In this document: one piece after another, positions 17,305-28,614 of the stretch
Layout: every line of letters begins with the position of its first letter
Position numbering within the stretch: position 1 is the first letter of the stretch
Program-made: the position numbers and the translations under genes
Source of the DNA: an uncultured Bacteroidota bacterium
GTDB taxonomy: Bacteria; Bacteroidota; Bacteroidia; Bacteroidales; P3
Direction: 5' to 3'
Length of the DNA: 64,000 bases
Assembly (NCBI GenBank): GCA_902774845.1
Contig: CACYJU010000006.1
Span: 62,001-126,000 of the forward strand
Notes under the pieces: generated by a model
Told to the model about the DNA's origin: nothing
Databases searched by the model: none
What the model saw: the letters and a program-made list of their open reading frames with translations, nothing else

Positions 17305-18585
17305 ATGAGCATTATCAAACCTTTCAAGGGCTTTCGCCCGCCCATCGACATCGTCGAGAAACTGGCTTCGCGTCCTTACGACGTCCTGAACTCCGAAGAG
17401 GCCCGCGTGGAGTGCGAGGGCAACCCCTACAGCCTGCTGCACGTGACCAAGGCTGAGATAGACCTGCCCAAGGGAACCGACGAGCACTCGCCCGAGGTGT
17501 ATCTGCAGGTGGTGAAGAACTACAACCTGTTCAAGGACCTCGGATGGCTGGTGAAGGATGAGGAGGAAAAACTCTACATCTACGCCCAGAGCATGAACCC
17601 CACCGCCGCCGACGCCAAGTGGCAGTACGGCATCGTGGCCTGCGCCTACAGCGAGGACTATGTCAACAAGGTCATCAAGAAACACGAGCTCACCCGCAAG
17701 GACAAGGAAGAGGACCGCATGAAACACGACCGCATGAAACACGTCCGCATCACCAACGCCAACGTCGAGCCGGTGTTCTTCGCATATCCCGCCATCGCCC
17801 GCATCGACGAGATAGTGGCTGGCATCACCTCGAAGAAGCCCATCTACGACTTCATCGCCAAGGAAGACGGCTTCGGCCATCGCTTCTGGGTCATCGACGA
17901 CAAAGCCACCATCGCCGAGTTGGTTGACATCTTCGACAAGCAGGTTCCCGCCATGTACATCGCCGACGGCCACCACCGCAGCGCCGCCGCCGCCCTCGTG
18001 GGACAGGAGAAGAAAGAGCAGAACCCCAAGCATACCGGCAAGGAGGAGTACAACTACTTCATGACCGTCATCTTCCCCGACAACCAGCTGAACGTCATCG
18101 ACTACAACCGCGTGGTGAAAGACCTCAACGGACTCACGAAGGAGCAGTTCATCGCCGCCGTTGGCGAGAGCTACGACCTGCAGGACATGGGCACCGAGAT
18201 CTACAAACCCGCCAAGCTGCATGAGCACAGTATGTACCTCGACGGCCACTGGTACAAGATGACCGCCAAACCCGGCACCTACAACGACAACGACCCCATC
18301 GGAGTGCTCGACGTCACCATCCTCAGCAACCTCGTGCTCGACAAGGTGCTCGGCATCAAGGACCTCCGCACTGACAAGCGAATCGACTTCGTAGGCGGCA
18401 TCCGCGGACTCGGCGAGCTGAAACGTCGCGTAGATAATGGCGAGATGAAGGTCGCTTTCGCTCTCTATCCCGTGAGCATGAAGCAGATCATCGACATCGC
18501 CGACACCGGGAACATCATGCCCCCGAAGACCACCTGGTTCGAGCCAAAGCTGCGCTCAGGCCTCGTGATCCACGAACTCTGCTAG
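17305..18585 (+). CDS. DUF1015 family protein
   Basis: 426 residues matching the conserved DUF1015 family by its opening IIKPFKGFRPPIDIVEKLASRPYDVLNSEEA-type segment, the PEVYLQVVKNYNLFK region, FWVIDD, the invariant MYIADGHHRSAAA and a C-terminal GGIRGLGELKRRVD stretch. The function is not established; the gene often lies beside serine biosynthesis genes (serA, serC) in Bacteroidales, but here it stands alone between its own promoter and terminator. A degenerate internal repeat gives RMKHDRMKH (17718-17742). Confidence 0.9.
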   Translation: MSIIKPFKGFRPPIDIVEKLASRPYDVLNSEEARVECEGNPYSLLHVTKAEIDLPKGTDEHSPEVYLQVVKNYNLFKDLGWLVKDEEEKLYIYAQSMNPTAADAKWQYGIVACAYSEDYVNKVIKKHELTRKDKEEDRMKHDRMKHVRITNANVEPVFFAYPAIARIDEIVAGITSKKPIYDFIAKEDGFGHRFWVIDDKATIAELVDIFDKQVPAMYIADGHHRSAAAALVGQEKKEQNPKHTGKEEYNYFMTVIFPDNQLNVIDYNRVVKDLNGLTKEQFIAAVGESYDLQDMGTEIYKPAKLHEHSMYLDGHWYKMTAKPGTYNDNDPIGVLDVTILSNLVLDKVLGIKDLRTDKRIDFVGGIRGLGELKRRVDNGEMKVAFALYPVSMKQIIDIADTGNIMPPKTTWFEPKLRSGLVIHELC

Positions 18586-18598
18586 AGATAATAAAACG

Positions 18599-18637
18599 CA
18601 AAGGGTATTGCACATCGCGATACCCTTTGTTTTTTTC
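18599..18637 (+). terminator. Terminator after DUF1015 gene
   Basis: Ten-pair perfect stem CAAAGGGTAT / ATACCCTTTG, eleven-base loop, then seven T. Confidence 0.9.
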
Positions 18638-18641
18638 TGTT

Positions 18642-19160
18642 ATGAAAGAGAGTCTTTCCGAACCATTGCATCTGTCCGACGTGCTAGAGCTTGCTGTTTT
18701 GGCATCGGACGACGAGACGCGTTTTGAGTCGTTGTTTCGAAATCTCTTTGACGACGACAAGCGCACATCGGACAACGCTGCGTGGGTTTTGACTCATCTT
18801 CCTAAAAGTGCCAACCGATGGCTTGAAGAGAAACACGAGGAGCTGATTGACGAAACCATGCGCACGTCAAGTACCACCAAGCGCCGCCTGATGATGGTGC
18901 TGCTCGACAGACAACCGTTCGGTGCGAAGGAAATCCGTACAGACTTTCTCGATTTCTGCTTCGAAAAACTACTCGACCCCAGTGAGACCTATGGCGTGAG
19001 GTCGCTGGCCGCAAAACTCGCATACAAGCAATGCCAAACATATCCAGAATTGCGAGCAGAACTGCGCCAATCGCTGGAACTGCTGGAACGAGAGACACTC
19101 AATCCCGGATTGAGCCACACAAGAAAAGAGCTTCTCAAAAAGTTGCAATTAAACCCTTGA
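18642..19160 (+). CDS. HEAT-like helical protein of unknown function
   Basis: 172 residues from the ATG at 18642, chosen because the preceding codons would come from the T-run of the terminator. All-helical with repeated pairs of helices (LASDDETRFESLFRNLFDD, TSDNAAWVLTHLP, VRSLAAKLAYKQCQTYPEL), resembling HEAT or DNA-alkylation-repair-type repeats. I do not know a function. Its last 26 bases overlap the end of the convergent phosphatase gene. Weakly supported promoter, possibly read-through. Confidence 0.75.
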   Translation: MKESLSEPLHLSDVLELAVLASDDETRFESLFRNLFDDDKRTSDNAAWVLTHLPKSANRWLEEKHEELIDETMRTSSTTKRRLMMVLLDRQPFGAKEIRTDFLDFCFEKLLDPSETYGVRSLAAKLAYKQCQTYPELRAELRQSLELLERETLNPGLSHTRKELLKKLQLNP

Positions 19161-19587
19161 GACCGATAACAAGGTCGTTGTATGTAGCCTCGAAGTCGCC
19201 AGTATACCAAGGGTCGGCTATGTTGCGATGGTCGGCTTCGGGAGCATAATCAAGTAGCAGACTTATTTTTCCTTCCGGATCGTCGGCAATGGTACGTCTC
19301 AGCTGCCTACGATTGGCCTCTTCCATTAATATTATATAGTCGAATCGGTCGTAGTCGGCGGCGGTTATCTTGCGGGCACGATGATGGCCGGGGTCGATGC
19401 CGTGAGAAAGGAGACACTGACGCGCTGGCGGATAGATGGGGTTGCCGTGTTCCTCGTCACTGGTGCCTGCCGAGTCGATTTCGTAGCGGTCGGTCTCTCC
19501 CCTCTCCTGCACCATAGCGCGGAACATGGCTTCGGCCATCTGACTGCGGCAGATGTTGCCGAGACACACAAAAAGGATTCTCGTCAT
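19135..19587 (-). CDS. Low-molecular-weight protein-tyrosine phosphatase
   Basis: 150 residues. Active-site loop CLGNICRS (Cys8 nucleophile, Arg14) at the N-terminus and the general-acid segment ADPWYTGDF (Asp125). Cytoplasmic enzyme that removes phosphate from tyrosine; in bacteria often paired with tyrosine kinases controlling polysaccharide production, none of which is here. It lies six bases after the serine dehydratase stop on the same strand, so probably one transcript. Its 3' end overlaps a convergent gene. Confidence 0.95.
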   Translation of the reverse strand: MTRILFVCLGNICRSQMAEAMFRAMVQERGETDRYEIDSAGTSDEEHGNPIYPPARQCLLSHGIDPGHHRARKITAADYDRFDYIILMEEANRRQLRRTIADDPEGKISLLLDYAPEADHRNIADPWYTGDFEATYNDLVIGLKGLIATF

Positions 19588-19593
19588 GGCGCG

Positions 19594-20796
19594 CTATTCG
19601 TTCTCGTCGGTCAACAGGGCAAGACCGCCTTGTGCCGTCTCCTTATAGAGGCTTGGAAGGTCCTTGCCTGTGAGGTTCATGGTGCGCACCACCTTGTCGA
19701 ACGAGATAAGATGCTTGCCGTCGCTCATCATGGCGTAGATGTTGATGTCCAAAGCACGAAGTGCTGCCATTGCATTACGCTCGATGCAAGGTATCTGCAC
19801 AAGGCCACACATGGGGTCGCAAGTGAGACCGAGATTGTGTTCCATAGCCATCTCAGCAGCGTATTCGATCTGCTGAGGGCTACCGCCAAAGAGCTGGTTT
19901 GCAGCAACTGCAGCCATCACGCAGGCACTTCCCACCTCACCTTGACAACCCACTTCGGCACCAGAGATGGAAGCTTGAGTCTTGATGACGTTGGCGAAAA
20001 GACCAGCGGTTGCCATCGCCTTGAGAATTGATTTCTCAGAGAAGAGGTGATTCTTCTTCAGGTGGTAAAGCACAGCAGGCAGAACGCCAGCCGAGCCACA
20101 TGTAGGCGCCGTGACGATATGACCTCCGGTAGCGTTACGCTCAGAGGTGGCGAGAGCGTATGCAATCACCAGAGCTCGGCTCTGCAACGACGGCTTGAAG
20201 CTGGAAGCACGCACGAAATACTGACGAGCCTTGCTGCGCAGCTTGAGTCCTCCTTGAATAACACCATCGGTATGCAATCCCTCTTCGATGGTGTCCTGCA
20301 TTATCTGCCACATGCGTGCCAGATAGTCCCATATCTCCTTACCTTCACACTTCTCCACATATTCCCAATAGTTCAACCCCTCTTTCTCAATGTAGTCAAG
20401 CACCTCGCTGATATGTGAGAACTCATACACCTCCTTTGTGTCGGATTGTGTCTCCTCGTTGGCCAGGTTGCCACCACCGATACTGTAGATTGTCCAGTTG
20501 TCGGTTACGTTGCCGTCGGAGTCGAGGGCTTCATAGAGCATACCGTTGGTGTGGAACTCCGGCACGATGTCGGCACGCCACACTATCTCGACCGGAATGG
20601 GCGCTGCGGCGTTGATGATAGCCTGATCGGTCAAGTGACCTTTACCCGTAGCGGCGAGCGACCCGTATAGTGTCACGCGGAATTTGGCCGCATTGGGGTT
20701 CTTCTCTTTGAACATAGTGGCCGCCTTGTGCGGTCCCATGGTGTGGCTGCTCGACGGACCGAAACCGTCTTTGTAAATCTTGGTGATGGATTCCAT
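19594..20796 (-). CDS. sdaA: L-serine ammonia-lyase, iron-sulfur type
   Basis: 400 residues, single-chain enzyme with the beta part first (GPSSSHTMGPHKAA) and the alpha part after. It converts L-serine to pyruvate and ammonia with a [4Fe-4S] cluster; the cluster cysteines are visible in APTCGSAGVLPAV and CDPMCGLVQIPCIERNA. Located next to pyruvate phosphate dikinase, with which it would share pyruvate as product and substrate, but a terminator separates the two genes. Confidence 0.96.
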   Translation of the reverse strand: MESITKIYKDGFGPSSSHTMGPHKAATMFKEKNPNAAKFRVTLYGSLAATGKGHLTDQAIINAAAPIPVEIVWRADIVPEFHTNGMLYEALDSDGNVTDNWTIYSIGGGNLANEETQSDTKEVYEFSHISEVLDYIEKEGLNYWEYVEKCEGKEIWDYLARMWQIMQDTIEEGLHTDGVIQGGLKLRSKARQYFVRASSFKPSLQSRALVIAYALATSERNATGGHIVTAPTCGSAGVLPAVLYHLKKNHLFSEKSILKAMATAGLFANVIKTQASISGAEVGCQGEVGSACVMAAVAANQLFGGSPQQIEYAAEMAMEHNLGLTCDPMCGLVQIPCIERNAMAALRALDINIYAMMSDGKHLISFDKVVRTMNLTGKDLPSLYKETAQGGLALLTDENE

Positions 20797-20808
20797 TATT
20801 TTTTGCTT

Positions 20809-20857
20809 GAATGCTTGATTGCGTTATTGCTTGAGTGTACTAACTGCTAACTGCTAT
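20809..20857. repeat. GCTTGAATGCTTGA / CTAACTGCTAACTGC word repeat
   Basis: Seven-to-eight-base words TGCTTGA(A/T) followed by AACTGCT words. The same two word types, in the same order, lie inside the PP-loop gene at 36106-36177; TGCTTGA words also at 25360-25415, 46317-46385. Confidence 0.7.
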
Positions 20858-20859
20858 AA

Positions 20860-20903
20860 AAAGAATGTGTTATTGCACTTTAGGCACAATAACACACTCT
20901 TTT
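20860..20903 (-). terminator. Terminator of ppdK
   Basis: Strong inverted repeat AAGAATGTGTTATTG / CAATAACACACTCTT around a nine-base loop, between ppdK and sdaA on the minus strand, with A/T runs on the outer sides. Confidence 0.75.
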
Positions 20904-20914
20904 GATGCTGTTTC

Positions 20915-23626
<2,712 letters not shown>

Positions 23627-23683
23627 TGTATATAATTGTTAATTAGTTGATTAATCGATTCAGTCGTTCATCTAACGAAAGTG

Positions 23684-23691
23684 CAAATATA
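23684..23691 (-). promoter_or_regulatory. ppdK promoter -7 box
   Basis: Minus strand TATATTTG followed by CAC, 58 bases upstream of the ppdK ATG. Confidence 0.6.
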
Positions 23692-23762
23692 ATAAATATT
23701 TTTTATATAATACACAAAAAATCCTTGAGTACGTCGTTGGCGACTTACGCATTCATGCATTC

Positions 23763-23794
23763 TTGGCCGAGCCAAGCAGCAAAGCCAATAGCAA
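23763..23794 (-). repeat. Dispersed intergenic repeat, copy 3 (inverted)
   Basis: Minus strand reads TTGCTATTGGCTTTGCTGCT then TGGCTCGGCCAA, matching the copies at 24598-24623 and 1531-1556 with two changes. Similarity continues on both sides (TTCTTGAATG before, AAGAATGCATGAATGCG after). With the copy at 24598 it brackets the metallo-hydrolase gene in inverted orientation. Confidence 0.8.
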
Positions 23795-23798
23795 GCAT

Positions 23799-24572
23799 TC
23801 AAGAAATATCCAACGTGAGGCCGTCGTAGGCCAGATGTACGGATTCGGGAAGCTGAAGTGAAACCTTAGCATGGAGCCCCATCTCGTGGCTGATATGCGT
23901 AAGATAGGCTTGCTGAGGGTGTATCTGCTCTATGAGTTCGAGGGCTTCTGGTAAGGAAAAATGCGACCAATGGTGCTGAGGTCTCAATGCGTTGAGTACT
24001 AAAACCTTGAGGTTAGACAGCTTGGCCATCTCCTGTGGAGGGATGTGGTTGGCATCGGTGATGTAGGCAAAGTCGCCGATACGGTAGCCGAGTATGGGAA
24101 GGTCTTTGTGAAGGGCGGCAATGGGAGTGACTGACAATGATTGGATGCTTATGTCCGACGTTGATGCGTCGACAATATGCAGGTTAGCTTCGGGAAGTCC
24201 GGGATAGTCATGCGGAGAAAAGATATACTGGTAATCGCGACGGAGAGTTTGGGCGGCTTGTGTGTTGAGGTATATGTCGAGCGCGCTTTGCTGTGCATAG
24301 TTGAAGGCTCGTATATCGTCAAGCCCGGCGACATGATCTCGGTGGGCATGGGTGATGAGTATTGCGTCGATATGTGAGATATGGTGAAGGAGCATCTGCT
24401 GACGGAAGTCGGGCCCTACGTCGAAAAGGATGTTCAGCCCGTCGTCGGTGGAGAGCAAGGCAGATGTACGCAGGCGCTTGTCGCGTGGATCGGACGAGGT
24501 GCAGACCTCACAACCACATGTGATAACAGGCACTCCTTGCGAGGTGCCTGTTCCCAAAAAAGTCAGTATCAT
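23799..24572 (-). CDS. MBL-fold metallo-hydrolase, PhnP-like
   Basis: 257 residues from the ATG at 24572; longer frames would translate the dispersed repeat upstream. Metallo-beta-lactamase fold: LGTGTSQGVPVITCGCEVC (a cysteine-rich insertion typical of PhnP-like hydrolases that bind an extra zinc), metal ligands in THAHRDHVAGLDD, ITDANHI and a C-terminal THISHEMG. PhnP-type enzymes cleave cyclic phosphodiesters; the actual substrate here is unknown. It is the last gene of a minus-strand series with rprY, cyclophilin and lepB, and is flanked by inverted copies of a dispersed repeat. Confidence 0.9.
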   Translation of the reverse strand: MILTFLGTGTSQGVPVITCGCEVCTSSDPRDKRLRTSALLSTDDGLNILFDVGPDFRQQMLLHHISHIDAILITHAHRDHVAGLDDIRAFNYAQQSALDIYLNTQAAQTLRRDYQYIFSPHDYPGLPEANLHIVDASTSDISIQSLSVTPIAALHKDLPILGYRIGDFAYITDANHIPPQEMAKLSNLKVLVLNALRPQHHWSHFSLPEALELIEQIHPQQAYLTHISHEMGLHAKVSLQLPESVHLAYDGLTLDIS

Positions 24573-24597
24573 TGCTTGAGTTCTTGAATGATTGCTA

Positions 24598-24623
24598 TCG
24601 GCTTTGCCGCTTGGCTCGGCCAA
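24598..24623 (+). repeat. Dispersed 26-bp intergenic repeat, copy 2
   Basis: Identical over 26 bases to the copy at 1531-1556 (TCGGCTTTGCCGCTTGGCTC then GGCCAA). It sits between rprY and the metallo-hydrolase gene, followed by degenerate CGAGTGCGT and CACACAATCACGCA words. Confidence 0.85.
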
Positions 24624-24666
24624 GAATACTCGAGTGCGTCAGCAACTCACACAATCACGCATTTCT

Positions 24667-25356
24667 TTACTGTTGTGTGAGCTTGAAGCCTACTCCGTGG
24701 ACGTTGATGATCTGGAGTGAGGGGTCGGCGCTGAGGTATTTGCGGAGCTTGGTGATATAGACGTCCATACTGCGGGCGGCGAATATAGAGTCGGTCTTCC
24801 AGATTTTCTGGAGGGTGGTGGTACGGTCGACTATCTGATTGAAGTTGAGTGCAAAGATACGCAGGAGGTCACCTTCCTTGGAGGTAAGGTGGCGTTCGTC
24901 GCCATCGATGGTGAGGGTCTGACGCGAGTGGTCGAAGACGAAGCGACCGATGTTGAAGATGTTGTTCTCGGGTTTGTTCTCGTCGTAGGAGCGGCGGATG
25001 GTGGCATTGATGCGGGCGAGGAGCTCGTTCATGCTGAAAGGCTTGGTGATGTAGTCGTCGGCACCTATCTCGAAGCCCTTGAGCTTGTCGGCTTCGAGTG
25101 ATTTGGCAGTCAGGAAGATGATCGGGACGCGATGGTCGATGCGACGGATCTCCTTGGCGACGGCGAAGCCGTCTTTGAGGGGCATCATGACATCGAGGAT
25201 GCAGGCATCGATGTCCTGGTTACGATAGGTATCGATGGCAGCCTGACCGTCTTCAACGAGGGTGACGGTGAATCCTTTCTGCGAGAGGTAGGCCTTAAGT
25301 ATTGTGCCGAGATTGGGATCGTCTTCGGCCACGAGAAGTTTGATTCCGAGATTCAT
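24667..25356 (-). CDS. rprY: OmpR-family response regulator, RprY type
   Basis: 229 residues from the ATG at 25356 (earlier codons would be repeat words). Receiver domain (about 1-120): acidic pair EDD, phosphoacceptor Asp in CILDVMMPLKDGF, Thr in IIFLTAKS and Lys in DYITKPF. C-terminal winged-helix DNA-binding domain (RHLTSKEGDLLRIFALN, RSMDVYITKLRKYL, INVHGVGFKL). Closely resembles RprY of Bacteroides and Porphyromonas. The usual partner kinase RprX is not adjacent, so here it looks orphaned. Confidence 0.9.
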   Translation of the reverse strand: MNLGIKLLVAEDDPNLGTILKAYLSQKGFTVTLVEDGQAAIDTYRNQDIDACILDVMMPLKDGFAVAKEIRRIDHRVPIIFLTAKSLEADKLKGFEIGADDYITKPFSMNELLARINATIRRSYDENKPENNIFNIGRFVFDHSRQTLTIDGDERHLTSKEGDLLRIFALNFNQIVDRTTTLQKIWKTDSIFAARSMDVYITKLRKYLSADPSLQIINVHGVGFKLTQQ

Positions 25357-25359
25357 GGT

Positions 25360-25415
25360 TATTATTGCTTGATTGCTTGAATATCTGAATGCTTGATTGC
25401 TTGAACGCCTGATTG
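25360..25415. repeat. TGCTTGA-word repeat between cyclophilin gene and rprY
   Basis: Six or so copies of ATTGCTTGA(T/A) words fill the whole gap between the two genes, covering where an rprY leader would be. Confidence 0.7.
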
Positions 25416-25419
25416 CCAA

Positions 25420-25878
25420 CTATTCTTCCACTATGCGTATGCTTTCGATAAGATCGCCGGGACGGATAGCGTCGATAACATCAAAGCCATCGACCACACA
25501 GCCGAAACAGGTGTGGACGCCGTCGAGATGCTGAGTGTTTTCACGGTTGTGGCAGATGAAGAACTGCGAACCGCCTGTGTCCTTGCCGGCATGGGCCATG
25601 GAGAGCACGCCGCGGTCGTGGCGCTGACGAGGTGCGGAGGTCTCGCACTTGATGGTCCAACCTGGGCCGCCTGTGCCCACACGTGGATCGCCAAGGTTAC
25701 GGCTGTAGGGGCATCCTCCCTGGATGACGAAGCCGGGGATGACGCGGTGGAAGCGGAGTCCATCGTAGAACCCTGACTGGGCGAGTTTGACAAAATTGGC
25801 AACGGTAGTCGGCGTCTCTTTCTCATAGAGCTCGATCTTCATCGTTCCTTTGGCGGTTTTGATCTCTGCGTACAACAT
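25420..25878 (-). CDS. Cyclophilin-type peptidyl-prolyl isomerase
   Basis: 152 residues, no signal peptide, so cytoplasmic. Cyclophilin core: [39 protein letters not shown] and [15 protein letters not shown], with the catalytic Arg in FHR. Catalyses cis-trans isomerisation of prolyl bonds. Lies between lepB (45 bases upstream) and rprY. Confidence 0.95.
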   Translation of the reverse strand: MLYAEIKTAKGTMKIELYEKETPTTVANFVKLAQSGFYDGLRFHRVIPGFVIQGGCPYSRNLGDPRVGTGGPGWTIKCETSAPRQRHDRGVLSMAHAGKDTGGSQFFICHNRENTQHLDGVHTCFGCVVDGFDVIDAIRPGDLIESIRIVEE

Positions 25879-25923
25879 ATTTGGATTTCTGGATTTTTGA
25901 GTATTAACGCAAATGTTAAAATT

Positions 25924-27459
25924 TTATTTTACGAGCTTCAAGAATCTGTTCCAGCGGATGCTGTGGGTGTCCTTGTCGCGGGAGAAGACGATGAAGGAGG
26001 CGCGGCCTACGATATGGTCCTCTGGCACGAAGCCCCAATAGCGCGAGTCGGCCGAATTGTGGCGGTTATCGCCCATCATCCAATAGTAGTTCATCTTGAA
26101 GGTGTAAGACGACGCCTGCTTGCCGTCGATGAAGATTTCTCCGTCGCGGATTTCGAGCTTGTGGTGTTCGAACACCTCTATCACCCTGCGGTAGAGGGGC
26201 AAGGTTTGGATGGTGAGGCCTACGGTCATGCCGGCCTTCGGAATCACGATGGGGCCGTAGTCGTCGATGGCCCAGTTGTAGCCTTCGGCATGGGGGAAGA
26301 GTGAGTAGGAGCTGTCGCCCGTGGGCAGCATGAGGCGCTCGACGGACTTGATGTCGCTCCTGGCCCTGAGTTTCTGCACCATCGATTTTGAGAGGGGCAG
26401 CAGGAACTGATCCTCGTCGAAGAGCGAGTTGGCATAGTCTTCGTCCGACACTCCCACGCTCCGCAACGCCTTGTGCGGGTCGGTGAGGGCCGACTTGAAG
26501 GTGACGGCGTAGGTGACCTCTGCCTCTTGCGGCATCTCTATGACTTCGCCGTTGATATAGACCGTCTGGTCGACAATCTCCAAAGTCTCTCCGGGCAGAC
26601 CTATGCAGCGTTTGATGAAATTCTCGCGCTTGTCGACGGGACGTACCCTTATGTGGTTCTCGACCATGCGGCCGCCGACGGGCAGGTATTTGGCGTTGTT
26701 TATGGCGTCGTAGCCTTCCTCGCGCACCAGGTCGTGATAGGACTTGTTGCTGTTCCATGCTGTACAGACGGTATCGCCGTCGGGATAGTTGAACACGACG
26801 GCATCATAACGCCGTATGTCCCTCAATCCGTGATAACGATGGTATGGGAGCTCTATCCACTTGAGGTACGACTCTTTCTGTCCGTTGGTGAAGGGAATTA
26901 CGTTGTGTACCAGCGGTATGGCGAGCGGGGTCATCGTACTGCGGGCTCCGTAGGTGAGCTTGCTCACCATGAGATAGTCGCCCACCAGGAGACTCTTCTC
27001 CATCGAGCTGGAAGGTATCTTATAAAACTCCAGGATATTTCCGCGTATGATGACGGCAGCCACCAGCGCGAAGACTATCGCGTCCATCCAATCTCTGACC
27101 TTCCCCACCTTGTGTTTCGGGAGGTCGGCTGGATTGGTGTATTCCATCTTTTTGGACAATCCCAGTATCGGAAGATATATCCACGGGAAGATTACGGCGA
27201 AGGTCTGCTCCCAGAAGCCATATCGCTTGAAGACCTTGGCGGTCTCCACCACCATCAGGAGGAAGGTGAACACGTTGATGGCGGGAATGAGGAAATAGAT
27301 GTACCAGGGCCATTTCTTCCCACATATCTTGACCCAGAGCACAATGTTATACAGCGGTATCAGCGCCTTCCAAGGTGCGACACCAGCCTTCTTGAAAACA
27401 AACCACAGGCCTAAAAGACAGCCGATAAAATAGAATGCAAGTAGTATCTCGTAAATCAT
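25924..27459 (-). CDS. lepB: Signal peptidase I with N-terminal membrane domain
   Basis: 511 residues. Removes signal peptides from exported proteins at the outer face of the inner membrane. First about 120 residues hold three hydrophobic segments (a small membrane domain of the DUF5684 type), then a further anchor and the S26 catalytic domain: IPSSSMEKSL with nucleophile Ser152, ENFIKRCIGLPGE with general-base Lys283, and MMGDNRHNSADSRYWGFV. The catalytic domain has a long insertion (about 320-420) as usual for Bacteroidales LepB. Followed by the cyclophilin gene, preceded by a glycosyltransferase on the same strand. Confidence 0.95.
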   Translation of the reverse strand: MIYEILLAFYFIGCLLGLWFVFKKAGVAPWKALIPLYNIVLWVKICGKKWPWYIYFLIPAINVFTFLLMVVETAKVFKRYGFWEQTFAVIFPWIYLPILGLSKKMEYTNPADLPKHKVGKVRDWMDAIVFALVAAVIIRGNILEFYKIPSSSMEKSLLVGDYLMVSKLTYGARSTMTPLAIPLVHNVIPFTNGQKESYLKWIELPYHRYHGLRDIRRYDAVVFNYPDGDTVCTAWNSNKSYHDLVREEGYDAINNAKYLPVGGRMVENHIRVRPVDKRENFIKRCIGLPGETLEIVDQTVYINGEVIEMPQEAEVTYAVTFKSALTDPHKALRSVGVSDEDYANSLFDEDQFLLPLSKSMVQKLRARSDIKSVERLMLPTGDSSYSLFPHAEGYNWAIDDYGPIVIPKAGMTVGLTIQTLPLYRRVIEVFEHHKLEIRDGEIFIDGKQASSYTFKMNYYWMMGDNRHNSADSRYWGFVPEDHIVGRASFIVFSRDKDTHSIRWNRFLKLVK

Positions 27460-27486
27460 AAATATAAAAACGAACCAAATGTTAAA

Positions 27487-28614
27487 TTATTGTATCGTTT
27501 TTTTAACAATTCTTATAAGCATCTGTTTCTCACGGCTCCACGAGAGGTCTTCCTTCGCCGCCGCAAAACGGTTCCGTCGCTCGTCCTCTGGCATCGACTC
27601 CCACTCCCTGAGTGTCTCCCTTATGGTGTCGGCCAGCCGGCGTGGATCTTTAGCCGTCGCCTCGTCGACAAGGGTGCCTATACCATATTTCTTGACCACA
27701 CGCCCTATTTCTGGGAAGTCGCTGGCCACCACCGGCACCCCGGCGCTGGCATAGTCGCCTATGCGGTTGGGGAGCGAGAGGTAGTAGTTGAGCCCCATAT
27801 CTTCCATGATGCAGAATCCCAACGAAGCCTTCGGGGTGAGCTTTTTGAGTTCGTCTGGCTTGATTCTTCCGGTGAAGACTATCCGTTCGCCATAGCTGCG
27901 TGACGCCGCATAGCGCCGCATCTCGTCGTGGAGGTCTCCACCTCCGGCAACCACCAGCTTATAATTGTCGACAAACTCCATTGCATCAATCAGCTCCTTG
28001 ACGCAACGCCCTTTGTTGACCGCACCTTGATACAGCAAGAATCTTGAATCTTCCGACCCGTTCGGGCGTTCCTCAACATCGGTATCGAGGGATGACGACA
28101 GGTTTCGCACCACATCAAACGGCACCCCATACCTCCGTTGCAGCTCTTCGGCCAGGCTCTGGTTGACGGTCACGCGGGCCGCCGCCTTAGGTATGAAACA
28201 CCTCTCTACCCTACCCCACACCTTGCGCACAAACGGCTTGTCAACCAACTCCGGCACATCGGGGAAGAGTTCGTGCGAGTCAAACACGAAAGGTTTTCCT
28301 CGCAGCTGAGCCGCCGCACCCACAGCCAGAAGGGTGTCGCTATCGTTGGCATAGAAGGCATCTGCCTTCGAAAACATCAGCTTAAAAAACAGCCGCAGGT
28401 TGAACTCCGCATAGAAGAGGGCTGTCTTATGGAAGACCAGCCGCATCTTCCGCGACTCATAAGGCCTGTTCAACGGGGTGCTGTCTGGCCACGAACGCCC
28501 TATGAGTTTCACCTTCAAGCCAGCCTCATGCAGAGCATCGCATGCCCGCAAAACCCGCTGGTCCGTAAGCAAATCGTCACTTACCGCCACCACTATAAGC
28601 CGTTCAGTCGCCAT
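27487..28614 (-). CDS. Glycosyltransferase family 4 protein
   Basis: 375 residues from the ATG at 28614. GT-B fold: N-terminal SDDLLTDQRVLRACDALHE and SHELFPDVPELV segments; C-terminal nucleotide-sugar domain with LLYQGAVNKGRCVKELIDAM, VVAGGGDLH, VFTGRI, and the YYLSLPNRIGDYASAGVPVVASDFPE stretch that matches the GT4 E-x7-E region in position. No membrane anchor. Transfers a sugar to an unknown acceptor, likely in surface polysaccharide or glycoprotein synthesis. Start of a minus-strand run reaching lepB; expressed probably from the promoter at 28937-28970. An alternative start 11 codons upstream is possible. Confidence 0.88.
   Translation of the reverse strand: MATERLIVVAVSDDLLTDQRVLRACDALHEAGLKVKLIGRSWPDSTPLNRPYESRKMRLVFHKTALFYAEFNLRLFFKLMFSKADAFYANDSDTLLAVGAAAQLRGKPFVFDSHELFPDVPELVDKPFVRKVWGRVERCFIPKAAARVTVNQSLAEELQRRYGVPFDVVRNLSSSLDTDVEERPNGSEDSRFLLYQGAVNKGRCVKELIDAMEFVDNYKLVVAGGGDLHDEMRRYAASRSYGERIVFTGRIKPDELKKLTPKASLGFCIMEDMGLNYYLSLPNRIGDYASAGVPVVASDFPEIGRVVKKYGIGTLVDEATAKDPRRLADTIRETLREWESMPEDERRNRFAAAKEDLSWSREKQMLIRIVKKTIQ

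Noticed and set aside
24573..24623. N-terminal extension of the metallo-hydrolase
   Set aside because: The extra residues come from the dispersed 26-base repeat; the ATG at 24572 starts the conserved fold.
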